A stretch of 45,104 nucleotides of DNA from Cytophagales bacterium. GTDB lineage: Bacteria > Bacteroidota > Bacteroidia > Cytophagales > Spirosomataceae. The position numbers and the translations under genes were made by a program. How positions within the stretch are numbered: the first letter of the stretch is position 1; each line of letters begins with the position of its first letter. The stretch lies in assembly GCA_013298805.1 (NCBI GenBank), contig JAAFIU010000009.1, positions 1 through 45,104 on the forward strand. The letters run 5' to 3'. A model generated the notes under the pieces. That model was not told where the DNA came from and did no database searches. It saw only the letters and a list, made by a program, of their open reading frames with translations. This document shows, piece after piece, positions 44,101 through 45,104 of the stretch.

Positions 44101-45104
44101 TGATATTTATGGCTGTTTTGCTGCATATTCAAAGCCCTTAAAAGTAACCATCAACTCTTTACCAACTAAACCAAGTATCTCTGTAGTAAACTCAAAAATA
44201 TTCTGTTTGGATGATAGCACTACTGTAAAGTCCAGTTCCCCAAGTACAACACCAAATGGTACCAAAAATTTATATCGTTGGATTGTAGATGGCAAAACTA
44301 TCATTGAGTCGATGTCAAGTACATTTTCTTGGAAAAAAGCCAGTTCAATAGCCGTGGCAGTTACGGACACAAACGGATGTAAGGCTACTGCCATTTCAGA
44401 TACAATAAAAACAACAGTAAACCCATTGCCAGATTCACCAACGATTACGGTACGTGGAGCAATTCCGTTTTGCGAAGGGAAAAGTGTATTATTGAGTGCC
44501 ATCGGAACTAATAATGTTACTTTCAAATGGAGTACGGGTGCAAAGACTCCTAATGCAACCATTTATACTGCTGGAAACGTTACAGTACAATCAATCAATG
44601 GTTTTGGTTGTTTATCTAAACCTTCTCTGCCTATTGATGTACGAGTAAATAAATTGCCAATTACTCCTATTGTAACTGCTAATGGAGCAACAGCTTTCTG
44701 TGACGGTTCAAGAGTTCGACTGGTTTCGTCAAGTCCGCTTTCTGCTTTCTGGTTTAAAAGTTTAAAAAACACAACGGACTCTTTGGGAGGTGGAGATGAT
44801 TTTAACTCTATTTTTGCCTCAAAAGTAGGACATTATTTTGCCAAAGTGCAAGATGATAATGGCTGCATTTCATTATCGTCAGTGTCAGTGTCGGTAGATG
44901 TAAGGGCAAATCCTACGCCAACGATTATTAAAAAAGCAGGAACTTTCTCATTAGATGCCCAAGGGGTTGGAGATGATGAAGGTTATATTTGGAGATATAA
45001 TGGAGACTTGCAAGCCGATTTGAAAACCCGTATCATTAAGGCTAAAAAAGACGGAGATTATCAAGTACAGGCAAGTATTACCTATACCGACGTTCCTTTG
45101 GCAG
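41186..45104 (+). CDS. Giant secreted Ig-like-repeat surface protein (3' end outside window)
   Basis: The frame is open from ATG at 41186 to the window edge: 1306 codons with no stop. The signal peptide reads MNVFKKILLLTCFALLAMHS and is followed by SWSQ. After it come about 14 tandem Ig-like (PKD/SprB-like) domains of 75-100 residues, each with a PxxPTIT linker, an early Cys, a central YxW, a GxYxVxVxDxNGC strand and a late valine run ending in a proline pair. Such proteins are large adhesins or gliding-motility surface proteins of Bacteroidota, usually secreted by the type IX system; a C-terminal sorting domain would lie outside the window. Repeats near 41860-41990 and 42380-42500 are nearly identical in DNA, showing recent duplication. 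Confidence 0.9.
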   Translation, partial: MNVFKKILLLTCFALLAMHSSWSQTIIPTYDCSTGSVTLSVSPTTGITTYSWLNKTNNTVIAATPSVIVPSGSYAVTIVKAGVTSTLPSATTSYTVAAGIVPATPTITPLTVSTTICGSNTQLLTASGAANYTWNRDGTALSPAITTNTLSVAGNSVATAGTYNFTVTTTNPTSNCTTTSVPVAISLSPQPATPSITVNPSIGKTIADPICGTDAWTLSATSIAGVTYIWKRGGVVIPGSTNTITVTGTDVTVGGSYNYTVSVQPPSGCASNESTPVTLKVSPKPTTPTITANSTTTLLCGTSTQTLNASSGGSSYAWKRGSTALSNTSGSLTVTGNDATGTFLFTVSSTNSVGCVSDYSTGVSLSLAPSPVAPTITTPAITTPICGIASQVLTASTGGTSYIWKRTGTILTGSTNTITVTGTDVTVPNTYNYTVSTQNTAGCVSAESTPFTLKVSPKPTTPTITPASFSPNLVCGTDAKTLTGLINGVGVTTGNTYTWKRNRIDFSTSNGLNTLQVNGTDAETTTGGVNRFNVYYTNIVGCVSDTAASPVTLQLFPTVPAKPTISANGSTTFCEGNTVAILSSYTANKNVWNRSTGDTTTVGTDAIVVRSTNTYTVKALDANGCFSVVSNPLTVTVNLKPSAPIIDLSGARGVCDLDSLVLTSNNKGSGVYSWSNGKKSRSITVKDAGIYTLTYTDTQLPACTSVPSESSVITINPLPAKPTITALRPLEFCYKDFTTLKASTTTAGATFEWDFNNAKDAQIDVPLTTRSTKTEFIKVSVKSVSTFPNNPKGCKSKDASDVVTVTVNPLPTTPIITASGPVTFCPDSTVSLTSSDSPVGVYKWINAKDSLEFSSKKTVLIDTTSKYFKTTALGKIGKFYVRTISDKNCVSDTSKNVIITVREAPQAASILSNPITASVCKGDTVTLKTLVANGNITKYYWRDGKTQKDLAIPITQNSIKVDTSGSFIVKVRDIYGCFAAYSKPLKVTINSLPTKPSISVVNSKIFCLDDSTTVKSSSPSTTPNGTKNLYRWIVDGKTIIESMSSTFSWKKASSIAVAVTDTNGCKATAISDTIKTTVNPLPDSPTITVRGAIPFCEGKSVLLSAIGTNNVTFKWSTGAKTPNATIYTAGNVTVQSINGFGCLSKPSLPIDVRVNKLPITPIVTANGATAFCDGSRVRLVSSSPLSAFWFKSLKNTTDSLGGGDDFNSIFASKVGHYFAKVQDDNGCISLSSVSVSVDVRANPTPTIIKKAGTFSLDAQGVGDDEGYIWRYNGDLQADLKTRIIKAKKDGDYQVQASITYTDVPLA

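Noticed and set aside
44107-44562. Long minus-strand ORFs inside the Ig-like repeat gene (also 41578-41814 and 44563-44772)
   Set aside because: They are antisense shadows of the Thr/Val/Ser-rich repeats; the plus frame with signal peptide is the real gene.

Overview
The window looks like chromosomal DNA of a Bacteroidota bacterium, most likely of the order Cytophagales (aerobic, Emticicia/Arcicella/Runella-like; the genus is a guess). The reasons are the low G+C content, start codons with little visible Shine-Dalgarno signal, several TAnnTTTG -7 boxes, secreted proteins whose signal peptides end before a Gln, LytS/LytTR regulators, a periplasmic propeller sensor kinase, the RhaI-type rhamnose isomerase beside a fused rhamnulose-phosphate aldolase/dehydrogenase, and a giant Ig-like-repeat surface protein. 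No rRNA, tRNA, CRISPR array or intact transposase was seen.

Layout. 0.1-0.6 kb: a PyrR-like phosphoribosyltransferase. 0.8-7.1 kb: the complex I membrane arm nuoL-nuoM-nuoN on the minus strand, split by an antiparallel LytS-type kinase between nuoM and nuoN and by a MITE-like repeat between nuoL and nuoM. 7.5-8.0 kb: an RBBP9-like hydrolase behind a LacI-type palindrome. 8.3-14.1 kb: L-rhamnose catabolism (rhaB, rhaA, rhaM, fused rhaD) on the minus strand, again split by an antiparallel pair of overlapping small genes (a DUF6934-like gene plus a 54-codon gene). 14.5-21.7 kb: secreted and periplasmic functions (small exported protein, class C beta-lactamase-like hydrolase, Tat-type GMC dehydrogenase pair, GH28 pectinase-family enzyme, exported alpha/beta hydrolase). 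21.7-28.0 kb: a regulatory and surface block (lone LytTR regulator, YadA-head/S74 protein, small secreted protein, NarL-type regulator, 977-residue propeller sensor kinase). 28.2-33.6 kb: DEAD-box-type helicase, murD, Tat-exported Gfo/Idh/MocA oxidoreductase, polytopic membrane protein. 33.7-37.6 kb: a visibly A/T-richer insert encoding a 1039-residue adenine DNA methyltransferase and, 17 bases later, a small PD-(D/E)xK nuclease. This is a restriction-modification-like pair behind its own inverted-repeat operator, and a C7 run lies inside the methyltransferase. 37.7-40.9 kb: acyl-CoA dehydrogenase, adk, obg. 41.2 kb to the window edge: the first 1306 codons of a giant secreted protein made of Ig-like repeats; its stop lies outside the window.

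Working together. The GH28 enzyme could release rhamnose-containing pectin fragments outside the cytoplasm. RhaM, RhaA, RhaB and the fused RhaD would convert L-rhamnose to dihydroxyacetone phosphate plus a lactaldehyde-derived product. The GMC pair and the Gfo/Idh/MocA enzyme suggest periplasmic sugar oxidation, and complex I takes up the resulting NADH. The most novel-looking items are the methyltransferase/nuclease pair, the overlapping small-gene pair nested in the rha cluster, two operons each interrupted by an antiparallel gene, and a family of intergenic hairpins built from short repeated words whose wording differs from site to site.
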